Source of the DNA: Planctomycetota bacterium
GTDB lineage: Bacteria; Planctomycetota; Phycisphaerae; UBA1845
Reading direction: 5' to 3'
Assembly (NCBI GenBank): GCA_029558835.1
Contig: JAKQDH010000098.1
Location: 55,615-119,614, forward strand
DNA length: 64,000 nt
In this document: positions 1 to 7,961 of the stretch, piece by piece
How the letters are laid out: each line of letters starts with the position of its first letter
How positions within the stretch are numbered: position 1 is the first letter of the stretch
The notes under the pieces: generated by a model
Seen by the model: the letters and a program-made list of their open reading frames with translations, nothing else
Databases searched by the model: none
Told to the model about the DNA's origin: nothing
Made by a program: the position numbers and the translations under genes

Positions 1-2363
1 CGGTGACTGCTGGAGCCGAGCTCGAAGCTCGAGTAATCAAAGGACGCGCTCAACAGGTCCGTGATCGTGACGGTGCGAGCGGCCGCCGTCGCCTCAGGCA
101 GGTTCTCAAAGTGTATGGTGTAGCCGATGGTCTGCGGGCCGGCGAGATACCCGTCCAGCCCCGTATGGGACACCTTGTCGTTCGGATCAAACGAGAACAG
201 CCCATCAAAGCCCAGGAGGGTCTTGAGCAGGTCGTAACAGGACTTCAGATCCGACACCGTCCCAAAGACGACGTTCCACAGCGGCATCGCCTCCGGAATC
301 AGTGCCCGCACGGCCAATTCGCCGACCGCCTTGGCGACCATTTCGGTGAGCTTCGCCGCCCCGAAGTCCCGGAGCGTGCCCACCATGACGTCGCCCATGA
401 CCTCGTTCACCTGCCCCGGTTGCACCTGATATCCGCGCCGGGAGAGCTCCGTGTGGAGGTTCTTCACCAGGGCGTCGGCCACCGTGCACAAGTCACCGAT
501 CGCACTCTCGCGCGTCGCGGACTTGGCCGTGCTGCTGTCGACACTCTCCAGGAAGCCAACCGTGGTTTCCAGTTCGACGTCCCACGTGGGCGGCGGACGA
601 TCCGCGGGCCCCGCCACGACCAGATAGAACGTGTAGAAACCACGCGGCACGAGCCGCCCGATCCATACATATTCCGGCCGCTCGGCGGTCGCCGTGGTGT
701 ACTCCGTGTCGATCTGATCCGCCCCACCCACGACGGCTGCCGGCAGTTCCACCTTGTACTGCGTCCCAGCGGTTAGCGCGAGCGTGACGATCAGGTCCGT
801 AAGGTCCACGTTGCCGGTGTTCTCGACGCGGATCTTCAGACGGGCATCCTCACCGGCGGCGAGCTGCGCCCGGCCGACGAAATCCACACCGGCCGCGACG
901 CGCCCGGGCTCAATCCGGAACGCGTCGTCGAGGCGCCGCGCGCCATCCGGCGCCGTGAAGATCACGTCACAGGCGCCCACTCCCCGCCCGGTCAAATCGA
1001 AGCGCGCCTGCAACACGCCCGCTTCGAGGGTCACGTCGTACCCACTAATCGCCTCCCCGCCCGCCGACACGAGGGCCACTTGCGTTCCCGTCACGAAGCT
1101 ACCCAGGAACCGCACGGTCACCTCGCCGTCGTTCCCGCCCCGGTCCGGGACCACCTCACCCAAGTGCGTACTCAGCTCCAGGTTGACCGCCAGAGCACCC
1201 GACGAGCCGGCCGCAATGTAGATCTTGCGGCCGTCCGGTGTGATGATCATCTCGTGGTTGTTGTAGGAGCCCAGACCGAACCAGCCCGTGGCCTCCGGCA
1301 GGTCGATCCCCGTCAGACCGTTGCGGGGATCATCGTCCAGGTCAATGAACTGGTAATCCACGCCGCTGGCGACCACGATGCCCTCGCCGCCGTAAGTTGC
1401 CTGCTCGGGATCGTTGTAGGACCGGGCGAAGCCCTCATAGAAGAGAAACGCACCGGTCGGAGTGCGGACGAACATCTCCGGACTGAAGGCGCTGTACGCG
1501 TCGAAGGGCAGTGACCGCACCGTGCGCTGCGTCACCGTATCCCAGACGTTGCCGCGGGAGTCGAAGAGCAAGCTCCCGTCGCCCGACAGCTCCACACGGG
1601 TTGCGCCCGGCTCAAACACCGCGGCGGGCATCTCGAAGACGGTGAAGGTCAGCCCGGCCGACGTCGGCCCGGCGCCGATGCCCGCCACCACCTGCAAGCC
1701 CGCGATGGACGGCCAGAACTCAATCTCCTCGCCGACCACGTACAGACGATCGCCGTCCGGACTGACGGTGATCCGGCGGGCACGCAGGAAGTCGGCCTCC
1801 CAGGTCGGGTGGGCCGGCAGCAACCCGTCCACGTCGCTTGTCTCCGGCAGCGTGTCTATCCACTCCACGCCGGCGGCCGTCACGCGGAGGACGAAGATGT
1901 CCCATTCGGACGCCACGTAGATGTACTGTCCGTCCGGCGTCACCACCATCGGGCCCCGATACCACGCCCAAGGCGCCTCGAGCGTGGCGACCGGCGCATA
2001 AGTACGCGGGTCCAGTTCGTAGAAGGCGTAGTCCGTGTTGACGAAAAGCCGGCCGTCGGAGCTGAAAGCGATCCCCCCGATGAAGCCATCGTCCGGCAGT
2101 TCGATGGTGGCCGCCAGCGTGTCGGTCGCCACGTCAATCACCGCAATCCGCCGGTACGCGTCACCGAGCAATACCCGGGCGCCATCGGGAGACACCGCGA
2201 GGGTGTCCCACTCCCCATCGGCGGGCACCGGCAGATAGGCGACGGTACTGCCCGCCAGCGGGTGCTGCGCCGCGGACGCCCCCACGGTGCAGCAGCCGCC
2301 ATACAGGAACGCTACCGCAAGAAGAACGCCCCGCCCGGAAGGCAATACACACCGGAGCGGCAT
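1..2363 (-). CDS. Large secreted beta-propeller surface protein, C-terminus beyond window
   Basis: The minus-strand frame opens with ATG at 2363 and stays open for 787 codons to the left edge, so the C-terminus is missing. Residues 1-33 form a signal peptide ending near ASA-AQ. Residues about 40-400 hold repeated SPDG and TPDG turns (AVSPDGARVLL, VVTPDGQYIYVA, TVSPDGDRLYV) typical of YVTN-type beta-propellers. An IPT/TIG-like domain begins near residue 404 (PDRGGNDGEVTVRFLG). A CARDB/DUF11-like stretch follows (ENTGNVDLTDLIVTL). Near residue 726 starts a block with DPNDK and YTIHFENLPEATAAARTVTI, common in very large surface proteins of planctomycetes and relatives. Role inferred: extracellular or cell-surface protein, ligand unknown. 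Long reading frames on the opposite strand here are antisense shadows. Confidence 0.85.
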   Translation of the reverse strand, partial: MPLRCVLPSGRGVLLAVAFLYGGCCTVGASAAQHPLAGSTVAYLPVPADGEWDTLAVSPDGARVLLGDAYRRIAVIDVATDTLAATIELPDDGFIGGIAFSSDGRLFVNTDYAFYELDPRTYAPVATLEAPWAWYRGPMVVTPDGQYIYVASEWDIFVLRVTAAGVEWIDTLPETSDVDGLLPAHPTWEADFLRARRITVSPDGDRLYVVGEEIEFWPSIAGLQVVAGIGAGPTSAGLTFTVFEMPAAVFEPGATRVELSGDGSLLFDSRGNVWDTVTQRTVRSLPFDAYSAFSPEMFVRTPTGAFLFYEGFARSYNDPEQATYGGEGIVVASGVDYQFIDLDDDPRNGLTGIDLPEATGWFGLGSYNNHEMIITPDGRKIYIAAGSSGALAVNLELSTHLGEVVPDRGGNDGEVTVRFLGSFVTGTQVALVSAGGEAISGYDVTLEAGVLQARFDLTGRGVGACDVIFTAPDGARRLDDAFRIEPGRVAAGVDFVGRAQLAAGEDARLKIRVENTGNVDLTDLIVTLALTAGTQYKVELPAAVVGGADQIDTEYTTATAERPEYVWIGRLVPRGFYTFYLVVAGPADRPPPTWDVELETTVGFLESVDSSTAKSATRESAIGDLCTVADALVKNLHTELSRRGYQVQPGQVNEVMGDVMVGTLRDFGAAKLTEMVAKAVGELAVRALIPEAMPLWNVVFGTVSDLKSCYDLLKTLLGFDGLFSFDPNDKVSHTGLDGYLAGPQTIGYTIHFENLPEATAAARTVTITDLLSASFDYSSFELGSSSH

Positions 2364-2478
2364 GGTCGAATCTCCCTGAACGTACTCTGACGCGTCCCCA
2401 CGCCCTCACCCTGAGGAACAGAGGGAGGATCGCATCGGCCAAGCCCACCATCCCCCCCCGGCCCGGAGTACAGGCACC

Positions 2479-4368
2479 TCAGCCGCCCGCCGCCCTGGAT
2501 CGGGTCGCGAACGGGATGCGCAGCGTGTACGCCCCGTCCTCCATTTCGGTATCGATCGGGAACCCGGTGCTCTGGAACACGCGCAGCATACCGATGTTCT
2601 CCGCCAGCACGTCGGCCGTGAACCCGGCGATGCCGTTCTCCTGGGCTGCTTCCACCAGGACCCGGATCATATGCTTCCCGATGCCTTTGCCCTGCCAGTC
2701 GTCGCGGACCAGGAAGGCCGCGTCCGCGTAGTTCGTACGCGGGTTGTTGCGGTAGTGCGCGATGCCGATGATGTCGGCGTCCTCGTCCGCGGACACCAGC
2801 GCCACCAGCGCCATGTCCGATTCGTAGTCGACGCGGAGAAACTCCTGAAGCTGCTCATGCGGCATCGCCTTGACGTACCGGAAGAACCGGAAATGAACCG
2901 ATTCCGTCGACAGCCGGTAGAACATGTCGCGCAGCCGCCCCTCGTCCGTCAGCTTCAGCGGCCGCAGGAACACCCGCGACTCATCCTTCAGGTCGACCCA
3001 CTGCTCCAGCCTCTCCGGGTAGAGCGGCGTCCGCACGGGCAGTTCGATCTGGTCCGCGTAGACCAGATGACGCCCTTTCGCCTCGGCCAGCAGCCACGGC
3101 CGAAACTTCGGGTGGGCAATGTGGATCAGCGCCAGCGCCCGCTCCCGAATGCTCTTGCCATGCAGATAGGCCGCGCCGTATTCCGTCACGATGTAATGCA
3201 CGTCCCCCCGACTGGTGACCACGCCCGCCCCCTGCTTCAGGTAGGGCACGATGCGTGAGAACACCTCGCCCTCGGCCGTGGAGGGCAGCGCAATGATCGG
3301 CTTGCCCCCCTTGGACCGGGCAGCCCCCCGTGTGAAGTCCACCTGCCCGCCGATGCCGCTGTAGAACATCGGACCCAGCGAATCCGCGCACACCTGCCCG
3401 GTGAGATCAACCTCGATCGCCGAGTTGATCGAGATCATCTTGTCGTTCTGAGCAATGATGAACGGGTCATTCGCATACTCGGTCGGATGGCACTCGATCA
3501 TCGGGTTATCGTGGGCGAAGTCGTAAAGCTTCCGGGAACCCATCATGAAGCTCATCACGATCTTACCCGGGTGCAGCGTCTTGGCGGAGTTGTTGATGAC
3601 CCCTTTCTGGATCAGCGGGATAACCCCGTCGCTGAACATCTCCGTGTGAATGCCCAGGTTCTTGAAACCACCCAAGTAGTGCAGCACGGCGTCGGGGATC
3701 GTGCCGATGCCAAGCTGGAGCGTGGCCCCGTCCTCGATGAGCCCGGCGATATGTCGGCCGATCCGCTCCGCAATCTCGTCCGGTGCGCCCTGCGGCGCCT
3801 CCAGGACGGGCCGGTCGCTCTCGACCAGAAGGTCAATGTCATCCACGTGTATGAAGCAGTCGCCAAGGACGCGGGGAAGCTGCCGGTTGACCTCCGCCAC
3901 CAGGTACCGCGCCGACTCCGCCGCCGGCTTCACGATATCACACGACACGCTGTAGCTGCAGAAACCGTGCTCATCCGGCGGGCTGACCCCGATGAACGCC
4001 ACGTCGATCACCACCCGCCGGGTACGGAAAAGACGAGGAATTTCCGACAGGAAGATCGGCGTGTAGTCCGCCCGCCCCTCCGCCACGGCCGAACGCACGT
4101 TCGGACCGATAAAGTACGCATTGTGCCGGAAACGACCCCCGAGCCGGGGTTCAGCATAAGCGGCCACGCCGAGCGTGAGGATGTGCACGATCTCCGTGTC
4201 GCTCAGATCCTCCCGCCCGGACAGCGCCTCGACCAGCGTCTGGGGCTCACCGGCGCCGGAGCCGATGAACACCCGCTGTCCGTGCTTCACGCAGGCGACC
4301 GCCTCACGGGGGGACACAAGCTTGGCGGCGTACCGCTCCTGCCACGGTCTCGCGGTCTTCGAGTTCAT
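2479..4368 (-). CDS. Acetyl-CoA hydrolase/transferase fused to GNAT acetyltransferase
   Basis: The protein has 629 aa. The N-terminal two thirds are a family I CoA-transferase/acetyl-CoA hydrolase: LGIGTIPDAVLHYLG, then GIHTEMFSDG with the expected catalytic glutamate near residue 243, and YSGIGGQVDF as the GxGGxxD-type motif. Such enzymes move CoA between acetyl-CoA and acids such as acetate or succinate, or hydrolyse it. From about residue 465 a GNAT domain follows, with the acetyl-CoA loop DDWQGKGIGKHMI. This fusion is a known architecture; the acetyltransferase might modify the same or another protein, which is inference. I chose the ATG at 4368 (MNSKTARPW) because the extra 22 residues upstream are low-complexity. 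Substrate cannot be fixed from sequence. Confidence 0.9.
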   Translation of the reverse strand: MNSKTARPWQERYAAKLVSPREAVACVKHGQRVFIGSGAGEPQTLVEALSGREDLSDTEIVHILTLGVAAYAEPRLGGRFRHNAYFIGPNVRSAVAEGRADYTPIFLSEIPRLFRTRRVVIDVAFIGVSPPDEHGFCSYSVSCDIVKPAAESARYLVAEVNRQLPRVLGDCFIHVDDIDLLVESDRPVLEAPQGAPDEIAERIGRHIAGLIEDGATLQLGIGTIPDAVLHYLGGFKNLGIHTEMFSDGVIPLIQKGVINNSAKTLHPGKIVMSFMMGSRKLYDFAHDNPMIECHPTEYANDPFIIAQNDKMISINSAIEVDLTGQVCADSLGPMFYSGIGGQVDFTRGAARSKGGKPIIALPSTAEGEVFSRIVPYLKQGAGVVTSRGDVHYIVTEYGAAYLHGKSIRERALALIHIAHPKFRPWLLAEAKGRHLVYADQIELPVRTPLYPERLEQWVDLKDESRVFLRPLKLTDEGRLRDMFYRLSTESVHFRFFRYVKAMPHEQLQEFLRVDYESDMALVALVSADEDADIIGIAHYRNNPRTNYADAAFLVRDDWQGKGIGKHMIRVLVEAAQENGIAGFTADVLAENIGMLRVFQSTGFPIDTEMEDGAYTLRIPFATRSRAAGG

Positions 4369-4895
4369 GAATCCGGTTCCCTGAGACTGAGGCCACCACC
4401 AAGGTGCGGACCGGGTGACTCCCGGAAGGCCCACCGGTAGACGCCCGCCGAAGGCCGCTTGCTTCCGGTCCGGCGGCCCAATGGATCGACTGACCTAACG
4501 CCTGGCCCTCCGGCCACAACCGCGAGGCCCGCGCGTCAGGCATAGCCCCACGCCGAGCCCCCGGCAAAGGGAGCAATCGGCGTGCCGTACCCCTCCTTCG
4601 CCATATTTAACCCGCCCTCACCTGCCGACGTTTAGTTGGCGAGAAGGGCGCATACGCACCACGTCCGACAGGAACCTCATCGCCAGTAGCGCCCTGCCCC
4701 GTTCACGCAAGTATGCGTATGCACCTATCCCGCTGTGGCCGAGGAGGCTCACGGCCAGGGGCGCAAGCCGAGCACCCGACATCGCCACACTGCCCACCGG
4801 GCCTTGCCACCGCACACCGGCAAAGTCCCGCGCGACCGGCACCGCGGGCGGTTTTCATTGAACCCCCCGCTACAACGGGTGCCGATCCTAACCCC
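4369..4895. other. Divergent intergenic region, no gene seen
   Basis: This stretch separates the minus-strand acetyl-CoA hydrolase from the plus-strand sulfotransferase and should hold both promoters. Short open frames exist on both strands but none has a convincing ribosome site or family resemblance. I see no RNA gene or clear repeat. Confidence 0.5.
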
Positions 4896-5741
4896 ATGCT
4901 GACCAGGAAGCAGCAGGTTCAGAAAACGTGGCGGCGGGTCGCGTTGCGATTGCGCGCCCCGGCCGGGACTGCCGTGCCTCTCTTCATCCTCGGGGCACAG
5001 CGGTCGGGTACCAACATGCTTCTCGACGTGCTGCAGCCTTGCCCCTGGACCGAATGCTACAACGAGACCGACGAGGAGGCGTTCGACAACTACGTCCTGC
5101 ACCCGGCCGACGTCGTGCTGCGCCTCATCCGGCGCTCGCATGCGCGGGTGGTCGTGTTCAAGCCCATCTGCGACAGCCAGAACGCCCGCACTTTGCTCGA
5201 CCTGCACCCGCGTGCCCGAGCGGTCTGGATCTACCGTCGCTGGCCGGACGTGGTCAACTCGGCCTTGCGCAACTTCACCGAGCACAACCGCTACCTGCAC
5301 TACATGCTACACGAACCGCGGGTGGCGCGCTGGCGGCTACAGAACGTCGATGCCCAGTGCCTGCAACTGGTTGAACGCTTCTACAAACAGGGCGTTTCCG
5401 AGGCCTCCGCCCGGGCGCTCATCTGGTACCTGCGCGTGTACCAGTACTTCCAACAGGACTTGCCCTCAGACCCCCGGACCATGCTGCTCAGCTACGAACA
5501 GACTGTGCAGGAACCCCATGCGCACCTCCCCCGCCTCTTCGCCGCGTGCGGCTTGAGCTACGAGGAGCGTTTCGCCCGACCGCTGTTCACAACGTCAGTG
5601 GGCCGGCACGCCGCGCCGGAAATCGACCCCGAAATCGCCGCGCTCTGCGATGAAATGTACGCCCGGCTGGAAGCGGCGTGTGCCGCGTCGCACCCTCCAG
5701 GTTTGCCCGAAAGGGCTATGTCCTGCGTCGCAGTCCGTTAG
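4896..5741 (+). CDS. Sulfotransferase family protein
   Basis: The 281-aa protein starts at MLTRKQQVQKTW. The motif FILGAQRSGTNML (residues 30-42) is the 5'-phosphosulfate loop that binds PAPS in sulfotransferases. VVFKPICDSQ followed by ARAVWIYRRWPDVVNSAL fits the strand-helix region carrying the 3'-phosphate-binding residues. Known role: transfer of sulfate from PAPS to a hydroxyl or amine of a carbohydrate or other acceptor. The acceptor here is unknown. The reading frame could be extended upstream to 4713, but that part is arginine/proline-rich and out of character, so the ATG at 4896 is preferred. There is no signal peptide, so a cytoplasmic enzyme is likely. Confidence 0.8.
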   Translation: MLTRKQQVQKTWRRVALRLRAPAGTAVPLFILGAQRSGTNMLLDVLQPCPWTECYNETDEEAFDNYVLHPADVVLRLIRRSHARVVVFKPICDSQNARTLLDLHPRARAVWIYRRWPDVVNSALRNFTEHNRYLHYMLHEPRVARWRLQNVDAQCLQLVERFYKQGVSEASARALIWYLRVYQYFQQDLPSDPRTMLLSYEQTVQEPHAHLPRLFAACGLSYEERFARPLFTTSVGRHAAPEIDPEIAALCDEMYARLEAACAASHPPGLPERAMSCVAVR

Positions 5742-5820
5742 CTCAACCCTGGAGCCCCACCGAAAGCGAGCGGGCCCCGTGCACGTTCCCGGACGACGTG
5801 GAGACGTGCGTGCGACGGGT

Positions 5821-6213
5821 TCACGCCTCGCCGAGGGCCTCGGCCGCCCGATCCACGTCGGTCACGCTGAGCACCAGGATGCCGGCCGCTTCCTCGCTGC
5901 TGCTGCCGTACACGTAGTTGATGTTGACGCCGGCCTTCGCCAACGTCCCCGTAATCTGCGCCAGGACACCGGGCCGCGGGGGCGGCTCCAAGACCAACAC
6001 ATGCTGGCTGAGGAAGTGGTAGGCGTCGTGCTCCAGGGCGGTCTTGGCCGCGGCGATCGGCTTGACGACCAACCGGACCCAGCCGCACTCGCCGTTGTCC
6101 GACAGCGCAATCGCCTCGATGTTGACCTTCGCCTTCTTGAGACTCGTGCAGAGTCTGGCCAGCGCTCCCGGCTTGTTGTCGAGACTCACACAGAACTGCG
6201 TTGTCTTCGGCAT
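5821..6213 (-). CDS. Tandem ACT-domain amino-acid-binding protein
   Basis: The 130-aa protein consists of two ACT domains: residues about 5-70 (CVSLDNKPGALARLCTSLKK) and 72-130 (LVLEPPPRPGVLAQITGTLA, then INYVYGSSSEEAAGILVL). The NKPGAL and RPGVLA turns are the usual ligand-binding loops. Stand-alone tandem ACT proteins bind amino acids and regulate partners; no catalytic domain is present, so its target is unknown. The ATG at 6213 has a Shine-Dalgarno-like GGGAG about seven bases upstream, which decides the start over an in-frame extension. It lies downstream of the thiolase group, beyond a dispersed repeat, so it may be a separate unit. Confidence 0.85.
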   Translation of the reverse strand: MPKTTQFCVSLDNKPGALARLCTSLKKAKVNIEAIALSDNGECGWVRLVVKPIAAAKTALEHDAYHFLSQHVLVLEPPPRPGVLAQITGTLAKAGVNINYVYGSSSEEAAGILVLSVTDVDRAAEALGEA

Positions 6214-6295
6214 GGCACAACTCCCGTCACGTGCTGAAGTCTCCCCACGGCCCACTCCCGCATCTCAAGCGGACCCGGTACCAGGGCGACCAGCA

Positions 6296-6391
6296 GGGTG
6301 GCACGCCCAAGCCGAAGGCGCCGGCATGCTGCAGAAGACGGCCTTTCGCTCGCAGCGGAGCATGGCGGCGCTACGCTTGGCCATGCCACCC
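6296..6391 (-). repeat. Family A palindromic repeat, copy 1 (inverted orientation)
   Basis: The core reads GGGTGGCACGCCCAAGCC at the left and GCTTGGCCATGCCACCC at the right, so the ends are inverted copies. Its reverse complement matches the copies at 35.0, 52.7 and 56.3 kb, including GCGCCGCCATGC and GCATGCCGGCGCCTTCGG. Weaker matching continues outside the core to about 6270 and 6415. It lies between the ACT gene and the OB-fold gene. Confidence 0.85.
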
Positions 6392-6462
6392 GCTTCCGGC
6401 TGGTGCTTTCCCTATTGCGTAGAGCGATTCAGTGACACCCTTAAGCATTGGGGGCGCCACCG

Positions 6463-6930
6463 CTACGCCGGGACCCAGGCCAGGTCGAGAATCGTATGCG
6501 TCGGCCGCTTCGCATTGAACACGGCCTTGATCTTCATGCCGAACTTGGGCTTGCCTTCCTTCAGCCAACTCATCAGCTTGGTACAGACACCGTCGATTTC
6601 CACGCTGATCAGCGGCGTACCGGGCGGCAGCTTGAACAGCTCGCCCGGGTACGTCACTACCGAATGCGTGTAGATGGTGCCCACCTGGGGTGCCTCGACC
6701 CACTCCATCGCATGCCAGCAATCGGGGCAGTCCGCCCGCGGCGGCAGCCACAGCCGCTTCTCCTTGCACTTGGGATTCGTGCAGCGCGCGGCCAGCAACT
6801 TCTGCTGCTGCAAGCCTTGGAAGAACTTGCCCCAGCCGCCGTAGCTGTGGATGTGGTACCAGGTCTTGGGGTTCTTCACCACCAGTGGTTCTTCGCTGAA
6901 AACTTCGAGTGCCGTTGTTGGCCAATCCAT
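6463..6930 (-). CDS. Zn-ribbon OB-fold (DUF35) protein, thiolase partner
   Basis: The 155-aa protein carries a rubredoxin-like zinc ribbon at about residues 49-73 (CTNPKCKEK, then CPDCW) followed by an OB-fold (GTIYTHSVVTYPGELF; PLISVEIDGVCTKLMSW). Proteins of this family bind SCP2-type thiolases and form part of the acyl-CoA channel or active site, as in archaeal acetoacetyl-CoA thiolase complexes and in the steroid aldolase Ltp2-ChsH2. Here a thiolase-like gene sits two genes upstream on the same strand, which supports partnership. AAAGGAAG lies just before the ATG at 6930. The substrate is unknown. Confidence 0.85.
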   Translation of the reverse strand: MDWPTTALEVFSEEPLVVKNPKTWYHIHSYGGWGKFFQGLQQQKLLAARCTNPKCKEKRLWLPPRADCPDCWHAMEWVEAPQVGTIYTHSVVTYPGELFKLPPGTPLISVEIDGVCTKLMSWLKEGKPKFGMKIKAVFNAKRPTHTILDLAWVPA

Positions 6931-7008
6931 CGTATATCTTCCTTTCGGTCTGAAATCTTCCAGCTCATCCGGCCAGGACTGCGGTTCGTCACCGTCGCAG
7001 AACCGGGC

Positions 7009-7938
7009 TCAAGGTTTGGGTCGCGGGTTCCTTCGTTCCTTCGCCGGCGCTGCAGACGGCGCCGGCACCGATGCGTCTACCTGGGCGGCAATCTCGACCG
7101 GCGCTACCACGCGGAAGCCGCCGATCTCAGGCGGATACGGGGGCTGGGTCCAGGCGCGGTTGGCGCTGCGGCACGCCTTGGCCGAGCTGTTAAACGATCC
7201 GCCGCGCAGCGCCCGTTTCACGCCGGTTGGCGCACCGGTGGGGTCGGTCTGGTCCCCCGCCGGATACGGTCCATCCCAGTCCTGGCACCACTCATAAGCA
7301 TTGCCGTACATGTCGCACAGCCCCCAGGCGTTGGCCCGCTTCTCGCCCACGGGATGGGTCGTCTTGTCCGAGTTCTTGGCATACCAGGCGTACCTGCCCA
7401 TGTCGCCCTCATCATCGCCGAAACAGAACGCCGTAGTGCTCCCCGCCCGGCAGGCGTACTCCCATTGTGCTTCCGTGGGCAGACCGAAATGAGAGCCGCG
7501 GTACTTGGCGGAGAGGGCATCCAGGAACTTCTGGCAATCCTCCCACTTGACGTCCTCCACGGGCCGTCGCGGACCCACAAACTTCGTGGGATTAGTGAGG
7601 TTGAGGGCGGTCCATTGTTCCTGCGTCACCTCATACTTGCCCATGTAGAACGGCTGCGAGATATTCACTTTATGGACGGGCTTCTCGTCGCTGTCGAAGC
7701 CTTCCGATCCCATCATGAAGCTGCCCGCCGGAATCAACACCAAGTCCAGACCCACCTGATCGTTCAGCTTGACGGTCAGTTGGGGTGGAAGCTGTGGGCC
7801 AGGCTGCTGCCCCAACGCGGGAAGCAACGCAGAGACCACAGGAGGCTCGACGGCCTGCAGCGGGCCCGGCAGGCACCAGAAGCACGTACCGACCGTCACT
7901 ACCGCAGCTACCCACAGCGTGCCTCGGGCGCGTACCAT
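7009..7938 (-). CDS. Secreted formylglycine-generating-enzyme-like (SUMF1 fold) protein
   Basis: The start at 7938 is set by a strong AAGGAGGTG ribosome site; longer in-frame extensions overlap the upstream thiolase gene. Residues 1-29 are a signal peptide (MVRARGTLWVAAVVTVGTCF, ending near LQA). Residues about 55-290 are an FGE-sulfatase domain: PAGSFMMGS, YEVTQEQW, RPVEDVKWEDCQKFLDALS, GLPTEAQWEYACRAG, GNAYEWCQDWDG, LRGGSFNSSAKACRSANR and GGFRVV. In true formylglycine-generating enzymes two cysteines follow the GGS motif; here the first position is serine and only the second is cysteine, so copper-dependent sulfatase activation is unlikely. A binding or structural role is more probable. It sits between the thiolase and its likely OB-fold partner. 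Confidence 0.85.
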   Translation of the reverse strand: MVRARGTLWVAAVVTVGTCFWCLPGPLQAVEPPVVSALLPALGQQPGPQLPPQLTVKLNDQVGLDLVLIPAGSFMMGSEGFDSDEKPVHKVNISQPFYMGKYEVTQEQWTALNLTNPTKFVGPRRPVEDVKWEDCQKFLDALSAKYRGSHFGLPTEAQWEYACRAGSTTAFCFGDDEGDMGRYAWYAKNSDKTTHPVGEKRANAWGLCDMYGNAYEWCQDWDGPYPAGDQTDPTGAPTGVKRALRGGSFNSSAKACRSANRAWTQPPYPPEIGGFRVVAPVEIAAQVDASVPAPSAAPAKERRNPRPKP

Positions 7939-7961
7939 GACTCCACCTCCTTCGCAGAAGC

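Noticed and set aside
3..2390. Several long plus-strand reading frames
   Set aside because: They are antisense to the minus-strand secreted propeller gene, which has a signal peptide and recognisable domains; the plus frames are arginine/proline-rich and matchless.
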